Origin: JACQXM01 sp964569425
Lineage (GTDB): Bacteria > Planctomycetota > Phycisphaerae > UBA1845
DNA length: 17,683 nt
Reading direction: 5' to 3'
NCBI GenBank assembly: GCA_964569425.1
Contig: CAZMVD010000084.1
Span: 1 to 17,683, forward strand
Shown here: in pieces, positions 1-7,213 of the stretch
Position numbering within the stretch: position 1 is the stretch's first letter
Layout of the letters: every line of letters begins with the position of its first letter
The notes under the pieces: generated by a model
The model's input: only the letters and a program-made list of their open reading frames with translations
Told to the model about the DNA's origin: nothing
The model's database searches: none
Made by a program: the position numbers and the translations under genes

Positions 1-270
1 ATCTTGGGAATCAACACAGGCAGGGAAACAGCCGCGCTCATGAGCGCTATTGTTGAACGAACCTCGCCCAATGGCAATGCAAATTGCACCGGGCGGTCGT
101 GGATAACCTGACAGCCCAGGCGCGCCCCGGGCCTTGCTCCCCATGACGCTTCGGGTCAACGACAGCCCGCGCGGATTGGTGCCGAACGAAAACGAGCGAG
201 AATCCGAATCCTGACGACGCTGTTGCTGAACCTGTTTCGCGTGCCAATCGCGCAAAGGTGGCACACCACT
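1..270. other. Gene-free left edge
   Basis: No convincing coding region is visible here. The open frames that cross it are antisense or shadow frames of the RidA gene and resemble no family I know. There is a perfect 14-bp palindrome, GCGCTCATGAGCGC, at 34-47, and a short inverted pair GTGCCA/TGGCAC at 241-264, just past the stop codon of the RidA gene. The latter could form a weak hairpin at the end of that transcript, but no T-run follows it on the minus strand. Confidence 0.5.
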
Positions 271-711
271 TCACTCCGCCTTCCCCCCGCCAATCGCCGC
301 AATTACCTTCAACTCCACCGCGATCGGCGTCGGCAGGCAGTTCACCTCCACCGTCGTGCGCGTCGGGTTCGGCCTGCCCGGCCCCGCGAAGTACTCGGCG
401 TACACCCCGTTGAACACCGCGAAATCGTCCTTCATGTTCGTGAGAAAAACCGTCACATCCACGATGTCGTTCCACGTCGCCCCCGCGTCCTCCAGAATCA
501 CCCGGATGTTCTCAAACACCGACCGGCACTGCGCCGCAATGTCGTACGCCACCACACCGCCCCGCGCGTCCAGCGTCACCCCCGGAATCTCCGCCGCCCC
601 CCGCCGCCGCGGCCCGATCCCCGACAGAAACAGCAGATTCCCCACCCGCCGCGCATGCGGATAAGCCCCCACCGGCTCCGGCGCACGTTGGCTGATGACA
701 CTGTCAGTCAT
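271..711 (-). CDS. RidA/YjgF-family protein, probable 2-aminomuconate deaminase
   Basis: A 146-residue member of the RidA/YjgF/YER057c family, the usual full length for the 2-aminomuconate deaminase branch. Visible family features are the strand LLFLSG (27-31), the NIR...L...GA...DIVDVTVFL helix-strand region (69-90), NG.YAEYF (101-108), and the PTRTT segment whose Arg118 matches the conserved substrate-binding arginine of RidA, with Glu133 in AVELKV. RidA proteins are cytosolic trimers. This branch hydrolyses 2-aminomuconate to 4-oxalocrotonate plus ammonia, the step after 2-aminomuconate semialdehyde dehydrogenase, which is the next upstream enzyme gene (start 2729). I chose the ATG at 711, which has AAAGG about 7 nt upstream. 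A GTG at 717 is too close to that ribosome-binding site. General imine/enamine deaminase activity remains possible, but the ALDH8A1-like neighbour favours the aminomuconate role. Confidence 0.85.
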   Translation of the reverse strand: MTDSVISQRAPEPVGAYPHARRVGNLLFLSGIGPRRRGAAEIPGVTLDARGGVVAYDIAAQCRSVFENIRVILEDAGATWNDIVDVTVFLTNMKDDFAVFNGVYAEYFAGPGRPNPTRTTVEVNCLPTPIAVELKVIAAIGGGKAE

Positions 712-827
712 TGGCACACCTTTCGTCGATTGGCGGAAGAAACGCAGAATCAGTCAACGTGCAGCCCTCCCCAAGAAATACGATGGCACCGACCTCCAGC
801 CTTGCCGTCATCCACGTCCTTGCGGGC

Positions 828-1011
828 GTCCCGTTAGGGACGCGTGGCAGTAGCCCAGCGTTTCAACGCTGGGAAAAAGGAACCATTTACACACCGAGTC
901 CCGGAGGGACGATGGAAGCGATCGGTCGTCCCTCCGGGACTCGGGTTGAACGCAAACGTTCCTCCCAGCCACGAATGGCTGGGCTGTTTTCTGCGTGTCC
1001 CGCCGGGACAC
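828..1011. repeat. Nested palindromic (MITE/REP-like) element
   Basis: Five hairpin-forming palindromes follow each other: GTCCC-gtta-GGGAC (828-841), CCCAGCGTT-tc-AACGCTGGG (854-873), a central pair of perfect 19-bp arms CCGAGTCCCGGAGGGACGA (894-912) and its complement (926-944) around a 13-nt loop, CCCAGCCA-cgaa-TGGCTGGG (964-983), and GTGTCCCG-c-CGGGACAC (995-1011). The order is mirror-symmetric. The left half (about 826-912) aligns with the reverse complement of the right half (926-1013), with matching hairpin stems, a shared AGCCCAGC...GCTGGG core and a shared GGAAC. The whole is therefore one diverged long inverted repeat built of smaller hairpins. It has no transposase and no coding potential. 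Confidence 0.75.
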
Positions 1012-1148
1012 TGAAACGCGCGACAAACAAGAAGTGGGCAAGGCACGGGTCTCCGGCCCATGCTCGCACCGACAAGTTGCCGGTGCCTCACCGCCGCCAT
1101 CGAATAGGTGGACCACTCCCAATTCCTCGGCCTTCCCGCGCGGCTGTC

Positions 1149-1277
1149 TCATTGCCTCATTGCCTTGTTGCCTTGTTGCCTTGTTGCCTTTTATCTCGCC
1201 TCACGCCCCCCGCCTCACGCCTCTGTTTCGACTTTTTGACTTTTCGACGTTTTGACTTTTTGACTCTTTGACTTTTC
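1149..1277. repeat. Short tandem repeat tracts
   Basis: Five octamer units lie at 1149-1188: two of TCATTGCC followed by three of TTGTTGCC. A second tract at about 1226-1277 is built of degenerate TTTTTGAC/TTTTCGAC units. Between them is CGCCTCACGCC, a word that also occurs in the gap near 4555 and 4790. No coding function is apparent. Confidence 0.75.
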
Positions 1278-1283
1278 CACCCT

Positions 1284-2729
1284 TCACAGTTTCACGCAAA
1301 CGTTCTTCGGCTCCGTAAAAAACCGCATCGCCTCATCCCCCCCCTCGCGACCCACCCCGCTCTGCTTCATCCCCCCGAACGGCACCCGCAGGTCGCGCAC
1401 CAGCCAGCAGTTCACCCACACCGTCCCCGCCGCTACCCGATCGGCCACCCGGTGCGCCCGGCTCACGTCCCGCGTCCACACCGACGCCGCCAGCCCGTAG
1501 GCCGTGTCGTTCGCCCGCGCAATCGCCTCCTCCTCCGTATCAAACGGCGCAATCGTCACCACCGGCCCGAAGATCTCCTCCCGGTCCACCCGGCACCCCG
1601 CCGGCAGATCCGTCACCACCGTCGGCTCCACAAAAAAACCATCACGGCAGCGCTCACTGATCGTCGCCGGCGCCCCCCCGCCGCAGTGAACGCGCCCCCC
1701 CTCCTCCCGCGCCAGCGCAATATAGCGCATCACCTTGTCGCGATGCGCCGCCGACACCAGCGCCCCCTGATTCGTCGTCGCCTCCATCGGATCCCCCACC
1801 CGCAGCCCCCGCGCCGCCTCCACGAACCGCCCCACGAACCCCTCGTACGCGCTTCGCTCCACCAGCACCCGCGAGCCGCACAGGCACACCTGCCCCTGAT
1901 TGGCAAACGCCGCCCGCACGCTCTCCCGCAGCGCCGCCTCCGGGTCCGCATCGGCAAACACAATGTTCGGGTTCTTGCCCCCCAACTCCAGCGCCACCTT
2001 CTTGAACATCGGCCCCGCCGTCCGTGCGATCTCCATCCCCGTCACCGTTCCCCCGGTGAACGAAATCGTCGTCACCCGCGGATGCCGCACGATCGCCGCC
2101 CCCGCCGTCGCCCCCCGCCCCTGCACGATGTTCAGCACCCCCCGCGGCAGCCCCGCCTCCCGGCACAATTCCGCCAGCAGAAACGCCGTCATCGGCGTCA
2201 GCTCCGACGGCTTCGCCACCGCCGTGTTGCCATACGCGATCGCCGGCGCCACCTTCCACGTGAACAGATACAACGGCAGGTTCCACGGCGATATCAGCCC
2301 CGCCACCCCCCGCGGACGCCGCAGCGTGTAATTGATCGCCACGTCGTCCGTGGCGTGCGATTCCGACCGCGCGTGCAGAATGGCCGTCGCGAAGAACCGA
2401 AAGTTCGCCGCCGCCCGCGGAATCTCCAGCGTCCGCGCCAGCGCCAGCGGCTTGCCGTTGTCCACGCATTCCGCCTGCGCCAGCCGCTCCAGGTTGGCCT
2501 CGATCAAATCGGCCACCCGCAGCAGAATCCGCGCCCGCTCCGCCGCCGCCAGGTGCGCCCAAGCTGGGAACGCCCGCTCCGCTGCGTTCACCGCCTGTTC
2601 CACGTCGCGCTCGTCACTGTCCGCGACCAGCGAATAAACCCGCCCCGTCGCCGGCTCAACGTTGTCCAGATACGCCCCCCCCAACGGCTCAGCAAACTCC
2701 CCGTCGATGTAGTTCAGAATGCGCTGCAT
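1284..2729 (-). CDS. Aldehyde dehydrogenase, ALDH8A1-like (2-aminomuconate 6-semialdehyde dehydrogenase)
   Basis: A 481-residue NAD(P)-dependent aldehyde dehydrogenase of full family length. Visible features are the oxyanion Asn in SPWN (Asn150), VAKPSELTP at 171-179, the nucleotide-site FTGGT at 224-228, the general-base Glu in ALELGGK (Glu248), the catalytic Cys in GQVC (Cys282), EEIFGP at 384-389, and the C-terminal NCWLVRDLRVPFGGMK (440-455). That C-terminal signature resembles vertebrate ALDH8A1 and bacterial AmnC-type enzymes, which oxidise 2-aminomuconate semialdehyde to 2-aminomuconate in kynurenine and 2-aminophenol degradation. The RidA-like deaminase downstream would act next. I chose the ATG at 2729 because family homology begins at MQRILNYIDG. 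A GTG at 2771 would add 14 unconserved residues. The gene lies 60 bp after the second lipoprotein gene. Related aldehydes as substrates cannot be excluded. Confidence 0.92.
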   Translation of the reverse strand: MQRILNYIDGEFAEPLGGAYLDNVEPATGRVYSLVADSDERDVEQAVNAAERAFPAWAHLAAAERARILLRVADLIEANLERLAQAECVDNGKPLALARTLEIPRAAANFRFFATAILHARSESHATDDVAINYTLRRPRGVAGLISPWNLPLYLFTWKVAPAIAYGNTAVAKPSELTPMTAFLLAELCREAGLPRGVLNIVQGRGATAGAAIVRHPRVTTISFTGGTVTGMEIARTAGPMFKKVALELGGKNPNIVFADADPEAALRESVRAAFANQGQVCLCGSRVLVERSAYEGFVGRFVEAARGLRVGDPMEATTNQGALVSAAHRDKVMRYIALAREEGGRVHCGGGAPATISERCRDGFFVEPTVVTDLPAGCRVDREEIFGPVVTIAPFDTEEEAIARANDTAYGLAASVWTRDVSRAHRVADRVAAGTVWVNCWLVRDLRVPFGGMKQSGVGREGGDEAMRFFTEPKNVCVKL

Positions 2730-2789
2730 AAGAAATCCGATTTCCCGGCCGCGCCGCCCTCGGGCCAGCACAACTACGTCTTACGACAA

Positions 2790-3578
2790 TCACGGCGCGT
2801 CGTCGCGAAAGGCCGCAACAAGTTCCTCAACCGGCACAACGCAAAAATATACCCCTCCGCCCTCTAGCTGATTGGCCATGTATAGCACATACGATTCGTC
2901 GTCCGTCCAACCGATAAACGTGCGATCGAAGTTCCTTCCTCCGACGCCGAGCCGTAGCACCGGACCGATCGGACGACCGGTCTCAAGTGAAAACAACTGA
3001 TGGTAATGCTGCCCGGTCGCCGCACCAAAGAGCGTCCGAAACCCATTGGTCGACAGGACCGCCGCGACCGACAACGTCGGCGCGTCGTCCATATCCAGGG
3101 CCGTGCCGCCCACAACCGGAACAGTGCGCCCGTTGAACTGTAACCGATCGCCGACGACCTGTAAGGGCCCCTCTTCAAAGAAACTGCCGCAACATCGCTG
3201 GATCTGCGTCATTGTTGCGTCCCAAACAGCAGCCTCAACAACCGCAAACTCGCCCTTCAATGAATCGAACCGCAATACCAATGGCTGATGAGGATGGGCG
3301 TCCTCACTGCCGTCTTTTCTATCCTGTATGAGATCCTCGCGTGTCTGAGTTGTCATCAGAAAACCGCCTTCTCCATCGGGCCGGAGCCACAATACAGTTC
3401 CAGTCCACTCCGGATCAATACAGGGAACGTCCGAAGCGCCGCCGTACAGGTCAACGAAACAACCGCCCACCAGCCCCAACCCCACCACCGGAAGCAACCA
3501 CCGCACCGTTCGCCCCCGCACCGCCTCAAGCATACGACACTTTCCGCTCACGACGTTTCGCTGCCGATACGATTTCAT
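2790..3578 (-). CDS. Putative lipoprotein, paralogue B of a tandem pair
   Basis: I do not recognise a named family. The 262-residue product starts with a basic stretch, a hydrophobic segment WLLPVVGLGLVGG and a lipobox cysteine followed by FVDLYGG, so a secreted, lipid-anchored protein is likely. The body is probably beta-rich, ends with a GWTDDESYVLYM motif, and keeps further cysteines (in DVPC, a CC pair and FCVV). It is clearly homologous to the gene just upstream: an 82-residue C-terminal block from VPVVGG to VLYM matches at 77 positions. The start is ambiguous. The ATG at 3578 overlaps the upstream stop as ATGA and follows GGGGGAGAG, which suggests translational coupling. The ATG at 3533 (MLEAV) aligns better with the paralogue's start and has its own GGAAAG. 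Local GC looks lower than in the neighbouring enzymes. Confidence 0.8.
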   Translation of the reverse strand: MKSYRQRNVVSGKCRMLEAVRGRTVRWLLPVVGLGLVGGCFVDLYGGASDVPCIDPEWTGTVLWLRPDGEGGFLMTTQTREDLIQDRKDGSEDAHPHQPLVLRFDSLKGEFAVVEAAVWDATMTQIQRCCGSFFEEGPLQVVGDRLQFNGRTVPVVGGTALDMDDAPTLSVAAVLSTNGFRTLFGAATGQHYHQLFSLETGRPIGPVLRLGVGGRNFDRTFIGWTDDESYVLYMANQLEGGGVYFCVVPVEELVAAFRDDAP

Positions 3579-4318
3579 GGCTCTCCCCCGCGCAAATCCG
3601 CAAGAACTTCCCCAACAAAAACAACACAAATGCGCTCTCCCGCATCGAATCGATTGCTCATATACAGAACGTATGACTCGTCATCAGTCCACCCAATGAA
3701 AGTGCGATCAAAGTTCCTTCCGCCGACGCCTAGTCGCACCGCCGGACCGATAGGCTCTCCTGTCTCCATTGAGAACAACTGGTGATAGTGCTGTCCCGTG
3801 GCGGCGCCAAACAGAGTGCGAAACCCATTAGTTGACAGCACCGCTGCCACCGGCAACGTGGGCGCATCGTCCATGTCCAGCGCCGTTCCTCCAACAACCG
3901 GGACTCTCTGCCCCTCGAAAACCAAGCGGTCATTCACCAATTGCAACGGGCCGTCCTCAATCAGACTTGGGCAACAATCCTGTAGCGGGGTGCCAATAGT
4001 GTCCCACACCGTTCCGTCAACAATTACAAACTCGTTCAATGCAGCATCAAACCGATACACACGAGGATCGTGCGGTTGCGCGTCTTCAGTTCCATCGTCA
4101 ATATCTGCATCGATGTCCGCGCCACTCTGCCAGGTCATGAAAAAGCCACCCTCGCCGTCAGGCCGCAGCCAAAACCGAAGGGGAACATCGCCTTCGACCG
4201 TTGGATCAAGGCAGGGCACGTCGGAAGCGCCGCCGTACAGATCAACGAAACAACCGCCCACCAGCCCCACCACCGGCAGCAACCAAGTGACCGCCCACCT
4301 TCGCACCCCGCCTCCCAT
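3575..4318 (-). CDS. Putative lipoprotein, paralogue A of a tandem pair
   Basis: A 247-residue protein of no family I know. The N-terminus MGGGVRRWAVTWLLPVVG leads to VGGC with the acceptor cysteine at residue 23, a plausible lipoprotein signal. The mature part begins FVDLYGGASDVPC, has an LRPDGEGGFFMTW stretch, a CC pair (QDCCPS) and the same C-terminal block as paralogue B. I chose the ATG at 4318, with GGGAGG just upstream, over start codons at 4339 and 4360, because it places the signal peptide near the terminus. The stop overlaps the alternative ATG of paralogue B by 4 nt. The gene follows a 530-bp repeat-rich gap, so a promoter probably lies there, but I could not identify one. The function is unknown; an envelope role is inferred only from the signal. 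Confidence 0.8.
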   Translation of the reverse strand: MGGGVRRWAVTWLLPVVGLVGGCFVDLYGGASDVPCLDPTVEGDVPLRFWLRPDGEGGFFMTWQSGADIDADIDDGTEDAQPHDPRVYRFDAALNEFVIVDGTVWDTIGTPLQDCCPSLIEDGPLQLVNDRLVFEGQRVPVVGGTALDMDDAPTLPVAAVLSTNGFRTLFGAATGQHYHQLFSMETGEPIGPAVRLGVGGRNFDRTFIGWTDDESYVLYMSNRFDAGERICVVFVGEVLADLRGGEP

Positions 4319-4851
4319 TGTCCCTCCCGCTTTCCGCATTCTTAATCTCGCTTCATCCACGAACTGCTAACGTCAGGATTCTTTGCAGGCGGCGCAAATC
4401 TTCCCGCGACGATTCCGATTCGCCGGTTCCATCGAGGTTGGCCCATTCGCCATTCTTGATTCGTCATTCGCCATTCGCGGCCTGTCGACTCGGACCCAGA
4501 ACTTGATTGCGGCCCCCCCGGCCGCGCTGTCCCTTCACTCTCGCCCCTCGCCCCTCGCCTCACGCCTTCCCTGTTCCATTCGCTATTCGCCATTCCCCTT
4601 CCGCCTTCCTCGTCTCCCCCTCCCATCATGCCCTTCGCGCTTCCACCCCGTTTTCGCCGTTTCGGCTTTCGGCATTCGGCATTCGGTTTTCGGCGTTTCG
4701 GCTTTCGGCGTTTCGGCGTTTCGGCGTTTCGGCGTTTTTCCCCCCTTCCCTTCGTGCCTGCGTGGCTTCGTGGCTCCGTGCCTTTCCTCTCGCCTCACGC
4801 CTCACCCCTTCCCTGTTCCATTCGCTATTCGCCATTCCCTATTCTTCATTC
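4319..4851. repeat. Low-complexity gap of short repeated words
   Basis: This 533-bp stretch between the SDR and lipoprotein genes carries no credible gene. It is built of short words: CATTCGCCATTC variants at about 4450-4480, CGCCCCTCGCCCCTCGCC near 4543-4560, a TTTCGGCG 7/8-mer tract at 4650-4739, and CGCCTCACGCCTC near 4790. A 33-bp segment is repeated exactly at 4565-4597 and 4807-4839; it contains TTCCATTCGCTATTCGCC. Open frames across the gap only spell out the repeats. Confidence 0.8.
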
Positions 4852-5637
4852 TCATTGCCCCCCCGTCCGCCCCCCATCCACCGGCAGGTTCACCCCCGTC
4901 ACATACGACGCCCCCGGCGACGCCAGAAATGCCACCACCGTCCCGATCTCCCCCGGATCGGCCAGCCGACCCATGGGGATCGCTTCGATCACCCCCCGCT
5001 CGATCTCGGCCGTAGTCTTGCCGCTCTTTTCCGCCTTCGCCGCAAACAGCGATTGCAGTCGCGCCGTCGCCGTGTACCCCGGCAGCACGTTGTTCACCGT
5101 GATCCCCAGCGCCGCCACCTCGCCCGCCAGCGTCCGCGCCCAGTTGGCCACCGCCCCGCGCGTCGTGTTCGATACCCCCAGCCCCTTGATCGGCAGCAGC
5201 ACCGAAGTGGAAATGATGTTGACGATCCGCCCGTACCCCGCCTGCTTCATCCCCGGCAGCACCGCCTGCACCAGAAGCTGGTTGCACACCACGTGCCGCG
5301 TCAGCGCCGCCAGAAAATCCTCCGGTTTCGCATCCACAATCGCCCCGTGCGGCGGCCCGCCGGTATTGTTGATCAGAATGTGAATGGCCCCCGTCGCCGC
5401 CACGTGCGCCGCAACCTTCTCGCGCAGCCCCGCCGGATCGCCGAAGTCGGCCGTGAGATACCCATGCGTCTGACCCTCCCCGCGCGAAAGCTCCCCCGCC
5501 ACCCGCCGCAGCGCCGCTTCGTCCCGTGCCACCAAGGTGACACTCGCCCCCTCCGCCGCCAGCGCCGCCGCGCACGCCCGGCCGATCCCCTGCGAACCGC
5601 CGCAAACCAAGGCACGTTTTCCCGCGAGTTGACCCAT
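4852..5637 (-). CDS. SDR-fold protein lacking the catalytic Tyr and Lys, kynurenine-cluster type
   Basis: A 261-residue Rossmann protein of the short-chain dehydrogenase/reductase superfamily. The cofactor loop GGSQGIG (13-19) and LINNTGGP (88-95, the NNAG position) are present, the usual serine position is kept (Ser143 in NIISTS), and the C-terminus ends GVNLPVDGGRTGG. The YxxxK catalytic pair is missing: the spaced residues are Ser156 and Arg160 in GVSNTTRGA, 13 residues after Ser143, where Tyr and Lys would be. From memory, close relatives with the same GVSNT.RGAV motif occur near kynurenine-degradation genes in Bacteroidetes, so I link it to the aldehyde dehydrogenase and RidA genes. The reaction is unknown and generic 3-oxoacyl-ACP reductase naming would be misleading. 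The start at 5637 is well supported by AAGGAGG about 9 nt upstream. Confidence 0.88.
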   Translation of the reverse strand: MGQLAGKRALVCGGSQGIGRACAAALAAEGASVTLVARDEAALRRVAGELSRGEGQTHGYLTADFGDPAGLREKVAAHVAATGAIHILINNTGGPPHGAIVDAKPEDFLAALTRHVVCNQLLVQAVLPGMKQAGYGRIVNIISTSVLLPIKGLGVSNTTRGAVANWARTLAGEVAALGITVNNVLPGYTATARLQSLFAAKAEKSGKTTAEIERGVIEAIPMGRLADPGEIGTVVAFLASPGASYVTGVNLPVDGGRTGGQ

Positions 5638-5849
5638 GATCGGCTTCCTCCTTCGCCGCCCATCCTAGGTGTCGCCCCCCGCCCCGGCAACCGCAATGCG
5701 CACGCCGGTCCGATGCCGAAACTCAGCCGGATTCGTTCCGCTTAATCGCCCCCGCCGCGGCAGACGGGGACTGTGCCCAGTACCCTGCCGCCGCCCGGGA
5801 GCAGGCCTCAATTGATCAGAAAAGGAAGGAAATCCGCTCGGACCGCGGG

Positions 5850-6980
5850 CTATTCACGCTTCGCCAGACCGAGAGATTCGAGCCGGTCGGCAAGTGTCGC
5901 CACCGCCTTGCGTTTGACTTGCTTGCGCAGGAACGTCACCTGCACGTCGGCCCCCACCGGGGTGAAACTCACTTGTCGGATCAGGTGGTCCGCGTCGGCA
6001 ATCGGCACGCCGTCCACTTCCAGCACAATATCGCCGCTCTTCAGCCCGGCGCGCGCCGCCGGTCCGTCCGGCGGATCCACCGACGTAATCAGCACCCCGC
6101 GCTGCGCCCGCATGTCCGCCACCCGGGCCAGAGCCGGCGGCTCGACATTCTCCACGCTCACCCCCAGGTATCCGTACCGCACCGCGTCGCCCGCCTTGAG
6201 CGTATCCAGAATCCGCCGCGTGTGCCGGTCGATCGGAATCGCGAAACCCGTCCCTTCGTTCACGCCCGAACTCGTCTCGATCGCCGTCACAATGCCGATG
6301 ATCTCCCCGTCGATGTTGAACAGCGGCCCGCCGCTGTTGCCCGGGTTGATCGCCGCCGATGTCTCGATCAGATTTCCGTAATATTGCAGTCGCGCGTCCG
6401 TGCTCAGCCGCCGGGTCATCTCCCGACCCAGTGCGCTGATCGTCCCCACCGTCACCGAAGTATGCCCGTTTTCATTCGCCAGTCCGAACGGGTTGCCGCA
6501 CGCGAAGCTCCACTGCCCCACCCGGACATTGCCCAGATCGCCCCAGCGCACCGCGGTCAGGCCCTTGGCATCAATCTTCAGCACCGAAAGGTCCAACCGC
6601 ACGTCCGTCTGAACGACCACCGCCTCATGCCGCGCGCCCGTGTTCAGCGTCACCATGAAGTAGTTCGCGTCCTCCAGTACGTGGCGATTGGTGGCAATAA
6701 AGCCCGCCCCGTCGATAATAAAGCCGCTGCCCTGGCTCACTCGCACGGGCGCCATATAAGCGTTGGGCGGCTGAACGTCCCGGACCGCGTAGGTCTGAAT
6801 CGCCACCACGCTCGCCCGAACCGAGTCGGCCAGATGCGCGAACGACTCCTGCAGCGCCTTGAGGTCGGCAATCTCGTAATGCGGCCCCCGCGCCGTCTGC
6901 GCCAACGCACCCTGCAACGATAAACAAGCCGCAAGAATTGCGGAAACCACCGCCGTCAAGACACGATACGATGACTGCAT
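5850..6980 (-). CDS. HtrA/Deg-family serine protease with one PDZ domain
   Basis: A 376-residue exported trypsin-like protease with one C-terminal PDZ domain. The catalytic triad is visible as His100 (TNRHVLED), Asp130 (RLDLSVLKI) and Ser216 (NPGNSGGPLF). The PDZ domain spans roughly residues 268-365, starting at GYLGVSVENV, with the GLKSGDIVLEVDG carboxylate-binding region. Length and layout fit the DegS/HtrA group, which cleaves misfolded or signalling proteins in the envelope. The ATG at 6980 gives a hydrophobic signal MQSSYRVLTAVVSAILAAC and an ALAQ site. The LAAC sequence at 16-19 could instead be a lipobox, so a lipid-anchored form is possible. The longer frame up to 7190 adds a basic, unconserved extension. 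The gene is divergent from mutS2 and 212 bp upstream of the SDR gene, so it probably has its own promoter. Confidence 0.92.
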   Translation of the reverse strand: MQSSYRVLTAVVSAILAACLSLQGALAQTARGPHYEIADLKALQESFAHLADSVRASVVAIQTYAVRDVQPPNAYMAPVRVSQGSGFIIDGAGFIATNRHVLEDANYFMVTLNTGARHEAVVVQTDVRLDLSVLKIDAKGLTAVRWGDLGNVRVGQWSFACGNPFGLANENGHTSVTVGTISALGREMTRRLSTDARLQYYGNLIETSAAINPGNSGGPLFNIDGEIIGIVTAIETSSGVNEGTGFAIPIDRHTRRILDTLKAGDAVRYGYLGVSVENVEPPALARVADMRAQRGVLITSVDPPDGPAARAGLKSGDIVLEVDGVPIADADHLIRQVSFTPVGADVQVTFLRKQVKRKAVATLADRLESLGLAKRE

Positions 6981-7072
6981 GTGTTTTCGCCGATGTCCGT
7001 TCGTCAGGTTCAATCGCCTCATGCGACTGTTTCCTCTCCCGCTCACCCTCAACCCACGGCCTCGCCGCGATT

Positions 7073-7100
7073 GGTATATTATAAGCACGTCCAACGTCAA
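7073..7100 (-). promoter_or_regulatory. Possible promoter of the HtrA-type gene
   Basis: On the minus strand TTGACG (7100-7095) is followed after 16 nt by TATACC (7078-7073), in an AT-rich island that stands out from the GC-rich surroundings and contains TATAAT in a different register. It lies about 93 bp upstream of the chosen ATG in the divergent gap with mutS2. Hexamer matches alone are weak evidence in a planctomycete. Confidence 0.3.
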
Positions 7101-7213
7101 GCTGTGTAATAAATTTTGCACAAACGCGGACCTTGGTGGATGATGGCGGCAACCTGTGAATTTTGGAACGAGTCGCCCCCGGGCGCACATGACATCGTGA
7201 GCAAAGCGTCATC

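Larger units (their letters stand above)
712..1283. other. Non-coding gap with palindromic element and short tandem repeats
   Basis: No gene is supported in this 572-bp gap between the RidA and aldehyde dehydrogenase genes. The short open frames on both strands lie over palindromes or simple repeats and look like no protein family. The left half holds the nested inverted-repeat element (828-1011). The right half (1140-1277) is pyrimidine-rich simple sequence. No clear T-run terminator was found for the dehydrogenase gene, although the T-rich repeats at 1226-1277 read as A-rich on its transcript. Confidence 0.6.

Noticed and set aside
47..475. 142-codon minus-strand open frame at the left edge
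   Set aside because: Overlaps the RidA gene in another frame and has no homology features.
828..1011. Palindromic cluster as a CRISPR array
   Set aside because: Units are hairpins of different sequence and spacing in mirror order, not equal direct repeats with spacers.
834..1152. Small minus-strand open frames in the palindromic element
   Set aside because: They follow the inverted repeats (SRVPEGRP- and PSGTR-like strings from both arms) and resemble no protein family.
1452..2867. 471-codon plus-strand open frame over the aldehyde dehydrogenase gene
   Set aside because: Rich in Arg, His and Pro, as expected for the antisense of a high-GC gene; no motifs, while the minus-strand frame is a clear dehydrogenase.
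4507..5745. 412-codon plus-strand frame and the minus-strand frames of the word-repeat gap
   Set aside because: The left part only spells out simple repeats and the right part is antisense to the SDR gene.
5638..5849. Terminator after the HtrA-type gene
   Set aside because: A 5-bp CCCCG/CGGGG stem exists near 5750-5775, but no T-run follows on the minus strand; too weak to call.
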